Shown: positions 1-7,767, numbered from the stretch's first letter. The stretch: 35,569 nucleotides of DNA from Sulfurimonas sp. (GCA_002899765.1 PPDH01000026.1:1-35569); one strand, 5' to 3'. Notes: generated by a model from the letters alone, not told the origin. Translations and numbers: made by a program.

Positions 1-74
1 AAACTGAAAAATACATGTCAATAGATATGACAAATGCTGAGAGAATACCGCTACTACCGAATGTAACACTATAA
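1..74 (+). CDS. 3' end of an unidentified gene (partial)
   Basis: A plus-strand frame is open from the window edge (first complete codon at base 3) to a TAA at 72-74, giving about 23 residues ending IPLLPNVTL. The other plus frames stop earlier, and the minus strand shows no convincing coding here. The tail is too short to assign to a family. It converges on the pseudopilin gene that ends at 108. Confidence 0.4.
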   Translation, partial: TEKYMSIDMTNAERIPLLPNVTL

Positions 75-107
75 AATTAGGTGCGAAAGCTCAGCATGTA
101 ACATATA

Positions 108-533
108 CTACTTGCACTCACTCATTTTTATGTCGGCGGCCTCATCTTTGCCGCCCTCTTTTTTATCCGCTCCAAGAGAGATAATCTCTACTTTTGAGTC
201 GTAATTTATATAAATAAAAGCATTTCCCCATGAATCTTTTGGCAACTTTGCATCTTTAAAGTAACCGCTAGGTGCATAATTTGGATACTTGCTCTCATCA
301 GGATTTTTAACAAGCGCTTCCAACCCTTCTTCGGTAGAGGGGTAAATGCTGTTGTTCACTTTAAACATGTCAAGAGCGCCGTTGTAAATGCTCTTCATTT
401 GAACACAAACAAGATTTCTTTTTGCCTCTTCACCTTTTCCGGTAAGGCTTGGCATAACCATAGCAGCGAGTAGCCCTAAAATAACAATAACAATCATAAG
501 TTCTATTAGAGAAAAAGCTTTTCTAAAATACAT
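108..533 (-). CDS. gspG: GspG-like type II secretion major pseudopilin
   Basis: This 141-residue protein has a short basic leader, then the N-methylation motif FSLIELMIVIVILGLLAA. The prepilin peptidase would cut before F7, leaving F at +1 and the conserved Glu at +5. The residue before the cut is Ala rather than the usual Gly, which is tolerated in some pseudopilins. The helix leads into a small C-terminal domain with NPDESKYPNY and DSWGNAFIY, matching the GspG pattern (P-x-DxWGNxY). GspG subunits build the periplasmic pseudopilus that drives type II secretion. The gene starts 25 bp after pstS on the same strand, with AAAGG upstream of the ATG, so it may be read through from the phosphate promoter. 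No other secretion genes are visible here. The family call is firm; the partner system is unknown. Confidence 0.85.
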   Translation of the reverse strand: MYFRKAFSLIELMIVIVILGLLAAMVMPSLTGKGEEAKRNLVCVQMKSIYNGALDMFKVNNSIYPSTEEGLEALVKNPDESKYPNYAPSGYFKDAKLPKDSWGNAFIYINYDSKVEIISLGADKKEGGKDEAADIKMSECK

Positions 534-558
534 ACCAAACTACCTTTAATTTTAGTGA

Positions 559-1563
559 TTATTTAATATTGGCTGCCCAATACTCTCTAATCATATTTTT
601 AGTCTCTTGCGGAAGCGGGATATAACCTAATCTTTTAGCACTCTCGTCGCCGTTTTTAAAAGCGTACTCAAAGAACTCTAAGATTTTTTTGTTCATTTCA
701 GGCTTCTCTTTTGGAAGAAGTATAAACGTTGCCGCAACTATCGGGTATGAAGTATCGCCTGCTTGCAGAGCTAAAACAGAGTAGAAGTGATCCTCTTTTG
801 TCCAAGTAGCGTACTTTGCTGCAGCTTTGAAGTTCTCTTCCGTTGCTTTTACCCATTTGCCGCTTGCAGTTTTTAAAACAGCTGCACTTAGATTGTTTTT
901 CTCTTTGTATGCATTTTCGATATAACCTATAGAATAAGGAGTCTGCTTAATCATACTTGTCACACCTTCATTGCCTTTTCCGCCGATGCCAACAGCCCAG
1001 TCAACCGCTTTGCCTGTTCCAAATTTATCTTTCCAGTTTTTAGAACTTTTTGTCAAAAAGTATGTAAAGTTATACGTCGTACCCGATCCGTCTGAACGGT
1101 GAACTACCGTAATTTTTTGATTTGGAAGATTAAGACCTTTGTTATCAGCCATGATAGCCGGGTCGTTCCATGAGGTAATTTTTCCCGCAAAAATATCTGC
1201 AACCACTTCATTGCTAAGTTTTAGGGTCTCATCTGCAATCCCCTCTACATTAAATGCAACTACGATTGAACCGATAACTGCAGGAAACTGTAAAAGCTTC
1301 TCTTTTGATAGTTTTTTCATATCTAACGCTTCATCGGATGCACCGAAATCAACTACTCTTTTAGCAATTTGCTTGATTCCGCCGCCTGAACCGATTGACT
1401 GGTAGTTCACAAGATTATCTGTCTCTTTTTTGTAGTTAAATGCCCAGTCATAATAGAGTGGAGCCGGGAAAGTTGCTCCCGCCCCACTTATCTTATCGGA
1501 CGCGAACGAAGAACTAATTGACGCTGCACTCACTAAAGCAGCTAGAGCTAATTTCTTTAACAT
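559..1563 (-). CDS. pstS: PstS periplasmic phosphate-binding protein
   Basis: This 334-residue protein is the substrate-binding subunit of the high-affinity phosphate ABC importer. It has a Sec signal peptide (MLKK, a hydrophobic Ala/Leu stretch, cut near SFA-SDK), then the PstS hallmarks: GAGATFPAPLY, YQSIGSGGGI, DFGASDEAL and RSDGSGTTYNFTYFL. These Ser, Asp, Arg and Gly-Ser-Gly residues make the phosphate-binding loops in known PstS structures. The length is normal. It lies on the strand opposite pstCAB and is separated from them by a toxin-antitoxin cassette and ppk2, a split arrangement. A Pho-box-like repeat and a -10 box lie directly upstream. Confidence 0.97.
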   Translation of the reverse strand: MLKKLALAALVSAASISSSFASDKISGAGATFPAPLYYDWAFNYKKETDNLVNYQSIGSGGGIKQIAKRVVDFGASDEALDMKKLSKEKLLQFPAVIGSIVVAFNVEGIADETLKLSNEVVADIFAGKITSWNDPAIMADNKGLNLPNQKITVVHRSDGSGTTYNFTYFLTKSSKNWKDKFGTGKAVDWAVGIGGKGNEGVTSMIKQTPYSIGYIENAYKEKNNLSAAVLKTASGKWVKATEENFKAAAKYATWTKEDHFYSVLALQAGDTSYPIVAATFILLPKEKPEMNKKILEFFEYAFKNGDESAKRLGYIPLPQETKNMIREYWAANIK

Positions 1564-1590
1564 TTGTTTTCCTTTTTGAATGTTTGTGAA

Positions 1591-1624
1591 ATTATAATTG
1601 CTCCGTATTACAAGATGATTACAA
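1591..1624 (-). promoter_or_regulatory. Pho-box promoter of pstS
   Basis: Read on the minus strand, TTGTAAT occurs twice (1618-1624 and 1607-1613) separated by 4 bp. Then come exactly 10 bp and a perfect TATAAT at 1591-1596. A 7-4-7 direct repeat replacing the -35 element 10 bp before the -10 is the known architecture of PhoB-activated promoters in E. coli (consensus CTGTCAT repeats). That the regulator here is PhoB-like is an inference. Confidence 0.7.
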
Positions 1625-1656
1625 AAAATCTATTTACTTATATATTACTATTTATG

Positions 1657-1688
1657 TATAATCATTCATACAATTATATGAACAGGAG
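1657..1688 (+). promoter_or_regulatory. Promoter and candidate operator of the toxin-antitoxin operon
   Basis: A perfect TATAAT at 1657-1662 is followed by its inverse ATTATA at 1673-1678, an inverted repeat centred just after the -10 box. Ribbon-helix-helix antitoxins usually repress their own promoter through short palindromes placed like this. A clear ribosome binding site, AGGAG, is at 1684-1688, six bases before the ATG at 1695. The -10 and ribosome binding site are seen; the operator role is inferred. Confidence 0.45.
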
Positions 1689-1694
1689 TTAATT

Positions 1695-1922
1695 ATGCAC
1701 AAGATTAGAAGTACATTTACGATTTCTGATTTTATTATTGATGAGTTAAACAGCGTCTCAGAAGAACTTAACGAGAAAAAGTCCCACATAGTAGAAAAAG
1801 CTCTTAGCATGTACTTTGACGCACTTGATGAAAAACTCTCGGACAAAAGACTAAGAAACCTTGAAGACAAAGAAGAGAGGCTTATCCCTGCAGACGAAGT
1901 TTTTAAAGAGTTAGGATTGTAA
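1695..1922 (+). CDS. Ribbon-helix-helix antitoxin
   Basis: This 75-residue acidic protein begins with RSTFTISDFIIDELNSVSE, a beta strand followed by helices typical of the CopG/RelB-type ribbon-helix-helix fold. KKSHIVEKALSMYFD forms the second DNA-binding helix. The charged C-terminus (EERLIPADEVFKELGL) resembles the toxin-wrapping tail of RelB-like antitoxins. It would dimerise, bind its own promoter and neutralise the toxin encoded four bases downstream. Pair order, sizes and spacing all fit a type II toxin-antitoxin operon. The exact subfamily (RelB, ParD or CopG) cannot be settled by eye. Confidence 0.85.
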   Translation: MHKIRSTFTISDFIIDELNSVSEELNEKKSHIVEKALSMYFDALDEKLSDKRLRNLEDKEERLIPADEVFKELGL

Positions 1923-1926
1923 CTAC

Positions 1927-2187
1927 ATGTACGAGCTTCACTTTTTAAGCAGTGCAAAAAAAGAGTTCGCCAGACTTGATACGGTAGCTCAAAAAATCAT
2001 CAAAGAAAAACTCCTCCTCTTAGTAACAAACCCCGACATTTTAAAAAACAACATCAAAGCACTCAAAGGCGAATACAAAGGCAAATTTCGACTTCGCATA
2101 AACCAATACAGAGTTGTTTTTCAAGTAAAAGAAGATATTCTAGTAATAGTTGTTATCCGCGTTGGGCGTAGAAAAGAGGTTTATTAA
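1927..2187 (+). CDS. RelE/ParE-family toxin
   Basis: This 86-residue basic protein follows the antitoxin stop after four bases. Features of the RelE/ParE superfamily are visible: LSSAKKEFARLD at the N-terminus, a helical pair (QKIIKEKLLLLVTNP), IKALKGEYKGKFRLRINQYRVVFQV, and a final strand with VIRVGRRKEVY. The KGxFRLRxxxYRVVF and RRKEVY pattern is closest to RelE-type mRNA interferases (ribosome-dependent mRNA cleavage) rather than the gyrase-poisoning ParE toxins, but the two share a fold. The next gene's ATG sits 1 bp after this stop, so the three genes are probably co-transcribed. Confidence 0.85.
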   Translation: MYELHFLSSAKKEFARLDTVAQKIIKEKLLLLVTNPDILKNNIKALKGEYKGKFRLRINQYRVVFQVKEDILVIVVIRVGRRKEVY

Positions 2188-2188
2188 A

Positions 2189-3439
2189 ATGAGTACATGT
2201 AGTGTTTGTAATAAGGATTTTGAAGATGAATATTTTGATGTAGAGCAAAATAAGTGTATTTTGCATTGTGAAAAACATGAGAAAAATTATTGGTTTGCAA
2301 TAAATAAAAATAATAAAATAGAGTGGCATACAGATAAAGTAATCTTGTTTTGGAAAAAAATTAATAATGAAATTGAAGCTATAACTGATGCCAAAATAAA
2401 CAATATAGAAATTTCTGAAGAGATGATAAAAGAATATAACTATGAACATTTTAAATACAAATTTAAAAAAGTAATTTTTCCGATGTCAATACCTGATTCG
2501 CCTGATTATATATCATTCCATAAACTGAACTGTGATATAGATATCAACTTTATAGAATGTGAATTTTTATCTTTCGTTGATTTTAGTTTACTTAATAAAG
2601 CAAAAAATATAAATTTTAGTGAGTGTAAATTTTTCAGTAGCATAATATTTGAGAATATGAAATTTGATAATCAATTTTTTTTAGAAAGTTGTGTAGTACA
2701 CGATAATATGAATTTTGTTAATATAGTATTTACAAATATAACATCTTTTATGAATAGTGAATTTTATAAAGAATTAAATTTCATGCATTCAAGGTTTGAT
2801 GATTTGGCAATATTTAATGGATTAAAAGGTGGAACATTATTTTTAGGGAATACTTTTTTTAGAAAAGAAGCAAACTTTTTATCAATGAATATAGGAGTGC
2901 ATGATCGTGAGACTGCAAGAATTATAAAAAACTCTTTTGAACAACAAAACAATATCATAGAAGCAAATAAATTTTATGCATTGGAGATGAAAGAGCGAGA
3001 AAAAGAGCTTAACAAAGATATAAAAGAGGGTAAAAATATCTTTGAATGGCTGATATTTAAAGCACACGCAATAAGCTCAAACCATTCGCAAGATTGGCTT
3101 TTGGCACTGCTGTGGATATTGAATATTGCTTTTATATTTTCTATGTTTACATCAACTTTTCATCACAATAACATGTTAGCTTATATATCAATATTTATAG
3201 TTGTTATATCATCAACATTTAACAATACTTTATTAAAAATAGCTCTAGGCATAAATTTAATAATTGCTTCCATATTGTCTTATATATACCTTGATGTTAT
3301 AGCCGATAAAATAAACCCCTTTTCTATTATGACAAGCAAAGACCCTATCACTTTTGGGTTGTTGATGTTTAAAATAACTATAGCCTATCTTATCTACCAA
3401 TTTATAGTCTCCGTGCGACAAAATACACGAAGAAAGTGA
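2189..3439 (+). CDS. Zinc-ribbon, pentapeptide-repeat-like membrane protein
   Basis: I chose the ATG at 2189 (416 residues) because AGAGG at 2175-2179 precedes it and it begins one base after the toxin stop; an upstream in-frame ATG at 2150 lies inside the toxin. Residues 4-30 hold a putative zinc site (CxxC, C23, HC27, H30). Residues about 115-235 are a degenerate pentapeptide-type beta helix (repeated F-x-x-C-x-F and NF steps). Residues 238-275 contain the conserved-looking linker HDRETARIIKNSFEQQ and EANKFYALEMKERE. About four membrane segments follow (303-321, 329-346, 351-369, 386-406), then a basic tail SVRQNTRRK. The linker and tail resemble those of pentapeptide-repeat proteins that end in a channel-like membrane domain, but I see no K+ selectivity filter. 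The DNA is clearly more AT-rich than pstS or ppk2, suggesting transfer. Function unknown. Confidence 0.75.
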   Translation: MSTCSVCNKDFEDEYFDVEQNKCILHCEKHEKNYWFAINKNNKIEWHTDKVILFWKKINNEIEAITDAKINNIEISEEMIKEYNYEHFKYKFKKVIFPMSIPDSPDYISFHKLNCDIDINFIECEFLSFVDFSLLNKAKNINFSECKFFSSIIFENMKFDNQFFLESCVVHDNMNFVNIVFTNITSFMNSEFYKELNFMHSRFDDLAIFNGLKGGTLFLGNTFFRKEANFLSMNIGVHDRETARIIKNSFEQQNNIIEANKFYALEMKEREKELNKDIKEGKNIFEWLIFKAHAISSNHSQDWLLALLWILNIAFIFSMFTSTFHHNNMLAYISIFIVVISSTFNNTLLKIALGINLIIASILSYIYLDVIADKINPFSIMTSKDPITFGLLMFKITIAYLIYQFIVSVRQNTRRK

Positions 3440-3511
3440 TGCTATTTTGCCGCCGTTTATAAGGCGGTATGTAACTTATAAATCAGCTTTGAGAGATATT
3501 TGAGAGCTAAA

Positions 3512-4384
3512 CTACTCACCTTTGGATGAAAATTTAAATCGGCTCTCCATGGCTATGGTCTCATCTCTTCCGAATATAACAATATCTTTATCTACTTCAA
3601 TCTCGCTTGCGTCTATCTTGTTTGGGTACTCTACAAAATTTAAAATGTGCTTTATAGTGTTTATTCTTGCTTTTTTCTTGTTGTCACTTTTTACTACCGT
3701 CCATGGTGCGACATCTGTGTGCGTAGCGCTTAACATCATGTACTTCGCAAGAGCGTACGCATCCCAGAGCTGTTGGGCTTTAGCATCTACCTCGGAAAAT
3801 TTATACTGTTTTAAAGGGTCTTGTTCTCTTTTGGCAAATCTTTTTGCCTGCTCCTCTTTTGAGACGGAGAAGTAAAACTTGAAAATCTTTATATCCTCAT
3901 CTGCTATCATCTTCTCAAACTGCGGCGCATCTTTTAAAAATCTGTGATGTTCTCTCTCACTGCAAAATCCCATAACAGGCTCAACCATAGCTCTGTTATA
4001 CCAGCTTCTGTCAAAAAAGACTATCTCCCCCGCACTTGGCAGATGAGCCACATATCTTTGAAAATACCACTGAGTCACCTCTTGGTCGCTTGGCTTTGAG
4101 AGCGCTACGACTCTAGCGCCCCTCGGGTTGAGATGTTCTATGATTCTTTTGATTGTTCCGCCCTTGCCTGCCGCATCACGCCCCTCAAAAACCATAACAA
4201 CTTTAAGCCCTTGCTCTTTTACATGATTTTGAAATTTTAAGAGTTCTACTTGTAGTTTTTTTAACTCCTCTTCATAAAGAAGCGTCTCCTCTTTTACCCA
4301 TATACGGACTTTGCCTTCTTTGTCGAGACTTCTTCTATCTTTATCTGCCTCTCTTCTATCTTTTTTTAATCTTTTTTCATTCAT
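3512..4384 (-). CDS. ppk2: Polyphosphate kinase 2 (PPK2 family)
   Basis: This 290-residue cytoplasmic enzyme moves phosphate between polyphosphate and nucleotides, mainly making NTP from polyphosphate. The Walker A loop GRDAAGKGG is at residues 68-76, the characteristic FFDRSWYNRA motif at about 123-132, and KPSDQEVTQWYFQRY between them; these are diagnostic of one-domain PPK2. The highly charged first 30 residues (MNEKRLKKDRREADKDRR) are common in the family. It is transcribed away from pstC, with a shared 100-bp regulatory region that contains a Pho-box-like repeat. Its location ties polyphosphate use to phosphate uptake. Whether it prefers ADP or GDP cannot be read from the sequence. Confidence 0.95.
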   Translation of the reverse strand: MNEKRLKKDRREADKDRRSLDKEGKVRIWVKEETLLYEEELKKLQVELLKFQNHVKEQGLKVVMVFEGRDAAGKGGTIKRIIEHLNPRGARVVALSKPSDQEVTQWYFQRYVAHLPSAGEIVFFDRSWYNRAMVEPVMGFCSEREHHRFLKDAPQFEKMIADEDIKIFKFYFSVSKEEQAKRFAKREQDPLKQYKFSEVDAKAQQLWDAYALAKYMMLSATHTDVAPWTVVKSDNKKKARINTIKHILNFVEYPNKIDASEIEVDKDIVIFGRDETIAMESRFKFSSKGE

Positions 4385-4400
4385 AAAAATCCTTTATGTT

Positions 4401-4406
4401 ATTATA
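4401..4406 (-). promoter_or_regulatory. -10 element for ppk2
   Basis: A perfect TATAAT on the minus strand lies 17 bp upstream of the ppk2 ATG. No good -35 is visible; the place where one would lie overlaps the pstC Pho box, so the two divergent promoters may influence each other. Confidence 0.5.
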
Positions 4407-4424
4407 TTGCAAACTTACTCTTTT

Positions 4425-4458
4425 TCGTAACCTTTTTGTAATCTGCGTAACCTAAAAT
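4425..4458 (+). promoter_or_regulatory. Pho-box promoter of pstCAB-phoU
   Basis: TCGTAAC (4425-4431), a 4-bp spacer and TTGTAAT (4436-4442) form a 7-4-7 direct repeat. It is followed by exactly 10 bp and a TAAAAT -10 box at 4453-4458. The second half-site and all spacings are identical to those at pstS, which supports a shared regulator. A further CGTAACC at 4446-4452 may be an extra, out-of-phase half-site. The ribosome binding site GGGAG is at 4476-4480. Confidence 0.65.
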
Positions 4459-4487
4459 TCCAAACTTTAATTTTTGGGAGAGAGCAA

Positions 4488-5348
4488 TTGAGTGCTATTA
4501 TAGATAAAATTTTTGCAAATGCAACAAAATTTATAGCCATCGGCGTATTGCTTCTTGTTGCTTGGATTTTTACCGTACTTTTTGAACACTCGTTAGAATC
4601 CATAGAAGCTTTTGGCTTTAGTTTTTTAACCGAGACGAAATGGGCGCCGAATCTAGAGAAGTTTGGAGCACTCCCTGCTATCTACGGCTCCGTTGTTTCA
4701 ACATTTTTAGCAATGATTCTGGCTGTTCCCTTAGCTATCGGTGTTGCCATATTCTTGAGCGAAATCGCACATTCAAAGATTAAAACTCCCGTCGGTGTCT
4801 CCATAGAACTTTTAGCTGCAATCCCATCTGTTATATACGGAATGTGGGGGCTCTTTTACTTTGTTCCTATTATCCGCGATATATTCGGCGGTATCGGCAT
4901 CAGCATGTTAACGGCGGGAATTGTTCTATCTATTATGATACTTCCTTTTATGGCAGCAGTAACGCGTGATGCTATGAATACTACGCCCGACATACTTAAA
5001 GAGTCGGCTTACGCGTTAGGCGGAACTAAATGGGATGTCGTCAAAGATATCATCATTCCATATGCAAAAGCCGGGATTATCGGTTCGTTCATTTTAGCAC
5101 TCGGGCGCGCAATCGGCGAAACCATGGCAGTAACATTCGTAATGGGTAACGTACATAAAATCTCGGCAGATTTAACACAGCCCGCAACGTCGATTCCCGT
5201 AACATTGGCAAATGAGTTTGCAGAAGCAGACAGCGGGCTTTACTATTCGTCGTTATTTGAATTATCGCTTCTGTTATTGGTTATAAGTTTTACGATTATC
5301 TCGATAGCCAAATTTTACTTTTTGCGCAGAAAAAGGATTGGACAATGA
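4488..5348 (+). CDS. pstC: PstC phosphate ABC transporter permease
   Basis: This 286-residue inner-membrane permease is one half of the phosphate channel. It starts with TTG, supported by GGGAG eight bases upstream and the absence of a better start. A first membrane helix (about 12-31) leads to a periplasmic loop, then the typical permease helices. The coupling-helix region is ALGGTKWDVVKDIIIPYAKAGIIGSFILALGRAIGETMAV, the EAA-type loop that contacts PstB. The periplasmic segment FSFLTETKWAPNLEKFGALP is typical of PstC. The stop codon overlaps the pstA start (ATGA). Confidence 0.96.
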   Translation: MSAIIDKIFANATKFIAIGVLLLVAWIFTVLFEHSLESIEAFGFSFLTETKWAPNLEKFGALPAIYGSVVSTFLAMILAVPLAIGVAIFLSEIAHSKIKTPVGVSIELLAAIPSVIYGMWGLFYFVPIIRDIFGGIGISMLTAGIVLSIMILPFMAAVTRDAMNTTPDILKESAYALGGTKWDVVKDIIIPYAKAGIIGSFILALGRAIGETMAVTFVMGNVHKISADLTQPATSIPVTLANEFAEADSGLYYSSLFELSLLLLVISFTIISIAKFYFLRRKRIGQ

Positions 5349-6187
5349 CTCACACTCAAAAAAGAATCATAACAAACAAAATCGTAATGTTTCTCTCCAC
5401 GCTCTCTGCGCTTGTCGGGATAAGCTTTTTACTTTGGATACTTAGCATTTTAGTCATAAACGGCATAGATGCTCTAAGCATGACGATTTTTACAAACGGA
5501 GGAGCACCTCCTGGCAATGAAAACGGCGGGTTAAAACATGCTCTTATAGGTCAATTGATGCTTTTTGCGTATGCTTCACTTTTTGGCGTTCCTCTTGGAA
5601 TTTTAGCGGGAACATACCTGAGCGAGTACGGTCTTAAGTCAAAACTTGCAGAAACCATACGCGATATATCAGACATCATGATGTCTGCACCTTCCATCGT
5701 TATCGGTGCTTTTGTTTATGCAATAGTTGTCGCTCCGAGTGGACAATTTAGCGGCTGGGCAGGTTCTATAGCGCTTATGATTATAATGCTGCCGATAATT
5801 TTAAGAACAACGGATGATATGCTCCAGCTTGTCCCCTCTACTCTAAGAGAGGCTGCTTTTGCACTTGGAGCACCTAAATATAAAGTAATCATTCAAGTTG
5901 TTTACCGCGGCGCAAAAGCAGGTGTTTTAACAGGAGTTTTACTTGGAGTTGCCCGTGTTGCAGGAGAGACTGCTCCTCTGCTATTTACGTCGTTTAACGA
6001 TAACTTCTTAAACACCGACATGAGCCAGCCGATGGCTTCATTAACGGTTACAATGTATAACTATGCAACAAGTCCGTATGAGGATTGGCAGAAACTTGGG
6101 TGGGCGGCGGCATTTATACTAAGTATGTTTATTTTAACGCTCAACATACTCGGACGACTATTTTTATTGAAAAAAAGGGGTAAATAA
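5345..6187 (+). CDS. pstA: PstA phosphate ABC transporter permease
   Basis: This 280-residue partner permease has an N-terminal helix, a loop with [25 protein letters not shown] and five further helices. Its EAA loop reads [43 protein letters not shown]; the [11 protein letters not shown] ending is diagnostic of PstA rather than PstC. It overlaps pstC by 4 bp and pstB by 1 bp (TAATG), so the three are translationally coupled. Confidence 0.96.
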   Translation: MTHTQKRIITNKIVMFLSTLSALVGISFLLWILSILVINGIDALSMTIFTNGGAPPGNENGGLKHALIGQLMLFAYASLFGVPLGILAGTYLSEYGLKSKLAETIRDISDIMMSAPSIVIGAFVYAIVVAPSGQFSGWAGSIALMIIMLPIILRTTDDMLQLVPSTLREAAFALGAPKYKVIIQVVYRGAKAGVLTGVLLGVARVAGETAPLLFTSFNDNFLNTDMSQPMASLTVTMYNYATSPYEDWQKLGWAAAFILSMFILTLNILGRLFLLKKRGK

Positions 6188-6972
6188 TGGCGACTATTGT
6201 CGATATAGCCACAGAAAAAGCACTGGAAGTTAAAAATTTTGAATTTACATACGCAGGTGCGGATGAGCCAAATATAAAAAAACTGACTATGCCTATTGCA
6301 AAACATAGCATAACCGCACTTATAGGACCATCAGGATGCGGCAAGACAACACTGCTTAGAAGTTTTAACCGTATGCATGACCTCTATCCGGGCAACAAAT
6401 ACGGCGGAGAAATTTTATTTAAAGATAGAAACATTTTGGGTTCAAAAGAGGATCTTATAAAACTTAGAACCCAGATTGGAATGATTTTTCAAAAACCTAC
6501 CGCATTTCCTATGAGCATATTTGACAATGTTGCTTACGGACTTAGGCTTCAAGGACTAAAAAACAAAACAGAACTTCAAGACAGAGTAGAAAAAGCGCTT
6601 CAAGATGCAGCCATTTGGCAGGAAGCAAAAGACAGACTAAGACATGACGCAAATGGACTCTCAGGCGGGCAACAACAGCGGCTCTGCATCGCAAGAGCTA
6701 TTGCAGTTGAACCAGAAGTGCTTCTTTTTGATGAGCCGACTTCAGCACTTGACCCGATTTCTACGGCGGGAATTGAAGAGCTGGTCGTTGAGTTAAGAAA
6801 GAGGGTTTCCATAATCATAGTTACCCATAACATGCAGCAAGCCGCACGTGTAAGTGACTATACGGGATTTATGTATTTGGGTGAACTCGTGGAGCTGGGT
6901 CGTACCGAAGAGTTATTTGTAACACCAAAAGAGAAACTAACAGAAGAGTACATTACCGGAAAATTCGGTTGA
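6187..6972 (+). CDS. pstB: PstB phosphate ABC transporter ATPase
   Basis: This 261-residue ATPase powers PstCA. The Walker A loop GPSGCGKTT is at residues 47-55, followed by [14 protein letters not shown], which is typical of PstB. The Q loop is in [11 protein letters not shown], the ABC signature LSGGQQQ at 158-164, Walker [13 protein letters not shown] at about 179-190, and the H-loop [18 protein letters not shown] is also the PstB form. All catalytic residues are present. It is the third gene of the pst operon, with phoU nine to fifteen bases downstream. Confidence 0.98.
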   Translation: MATIVDIATEKALEVKNFEFTYAGADEPNIKKLTMPIAKHSITALIGPSGCGKTTLLRSFNRMHDLYPGNKYGGEILFKDRNILGSKEDLIKLRTQIGMIFQKPTAFPMSIFDNVAYGLRLQGLKNKTELQDRVEKALQDAAIWQEAKDRLRHDANGLSGGQQQRLCIARAIAVEPEVLLFDEPTSALDPISTAGIEELVVELRKRVSIIIVTHNMQQAARVSDYTGFMYLGELVELGRTEELFVTPKEKLTEEYITGKFG

Positions 6973-6987
6973 TAACAAAGGATGAAA

Positions 6988-7659
6988 ATGTTGAGTAAAT
7001 ATGATACAAAAATAAATAATATAAGAGAGAAAATATCTCAGCTTTTAAGCGACATAGCCTCGGCTGACGAACTATCTTTAGAAGCTTTTAAATTATCTGA
7101 TGCCGCTAAATTTAAAGAGGTAGAGACGAAACTTGATAAAATCGGTTTAAAAGGCGATGATATAGATAATGAGATTATAAAAACATTCGCACTCTATGGT
7201 CCTGAAGCAAAAGAGCTTAGATTTCTAGTAGCGTACCTAAAGATGACCAATGAAATCATCCGTATAGGAGAAGGCGTAAAAAAATATGCCCGCAGAATGA
7301 GTGAGCATACCAATTGCGGATGTGATATTGAACCTTTCAAACCGAGTATCCTGCTTCTTCACAAAAGCAGTGTAAATGCTCTAAAATATATCTTAGAGTG
7401 CTTTGATAAAAAAGAAGATTGTAACTATGAAGACAACTACAGAAAAGTTCTTGTTGAAGAGAGCATGAATGATGATCTTTTTGCAGTTTTAGAAAAAGAG
7501 ATACTAAGTAAAATCATTGATGAAAAAGAGCTATCAATCGATTATGTAAAAATACTGGGAAGTCTTAGAAAACTTGAGAGGTCGTGTGATAGAAGTGTTA
7601 ATATCGCCAATCTTATGATGTATGCACAACAAGGCGGAGAAATTAAACTTTTTAATTAA
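6988..7659 (+). CDS. phoU: PhoU-like phosphate signalling regulator
   Basis: This protein is all helical (223 residues from the ATG at 6988). I prefer that start to the ATG at 6982 because AAGG at 6978-6981 touches the earlier ATG but is six bases from the later one. PhoU features are the paired three-helix bundles with the acidic, metal-binding pattern around KLDKIGLKGDDIDNEIIKTFALYGPEAKELRFLVAYLKMTNEIIRIGEGVKKYARR and, near the C-terminus, LGSLRKLERSCDRSVNIANLMMY. PhoU links the Pst transporter to the PhoR-type sensor kinase and damps Pho signalling. No phoR or phoB is in the window. Confidence 0.9.
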   Translation: MLSKYDTKINNIREKISQLLSDIASADELSLEAFKLSDAAKFKEVETKLDKIGLKGDDIDNEIIKTFALYGPEAKELRFLVAYLKMTNEIIRIGEGVKKYARRMSEHTNCGCDIEPFKPSILLLHKSSVNALKYILECFDKKEDCNYEDNYRKVLVEESMNDDLFAVLEKEILSKIIDEKELSIDYVKILGSLRKLERSCDRSVNIANLMMYAQQGGEIKLFN

Positions 7660-7683
7660 TTTTAGAAGAAAAAATATCCAAAC

Positions 7684-7715
7684 TGCTTAAATTTTAAGCA
7701 ATCATTCTTTTTTTT
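7684..7715 (+). terminator. Probable terminator after phoU
   Basis: A 7-bp perfect stem (TGCTTAA / TTAAGCA, loop ATT, 7684-7700) is followed, seven bases later, by a run of eight T at 7708-7715. The stem is AT-rich and the gap to the T run is long, so termination may be partial. The T tract also lies upstream of the glnA promoter. Confidence 0.45.
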
Positions 7716-7731
7716 AAAAAAATAAATTAGG

Positions 7732-7737
7732 TATACT
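7732..7737 (+). promoter_or_regulatory. -10 element for glnA
   Basis: TATACT at 7732-7737, preceded by an A/T-rich stretch with no clear -35 (usual for sigma70 promoters in Campylobacterota), lies 30 bp before the glnA ATG. The ribosome binding site is AGGAGA, about nine bases before the ATG. Confidence 0.5.
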
Positions 7738-7767
7738 GTTATTTATAAAATTTAGGAGATAGAAGTA

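Noticed and set aside
61-103. Direct repeat ATGTAACA at 61-68 and 96-103
   Set aside because: It is only eight bases long, AT-rich, between converging genes and without any further structure.
3450-3467. CCGCC / GGCGG hairpin after the pentapeptide gene as a terminator
   Set aside because: The stem is only 5 bp and no T run follows on either strand.
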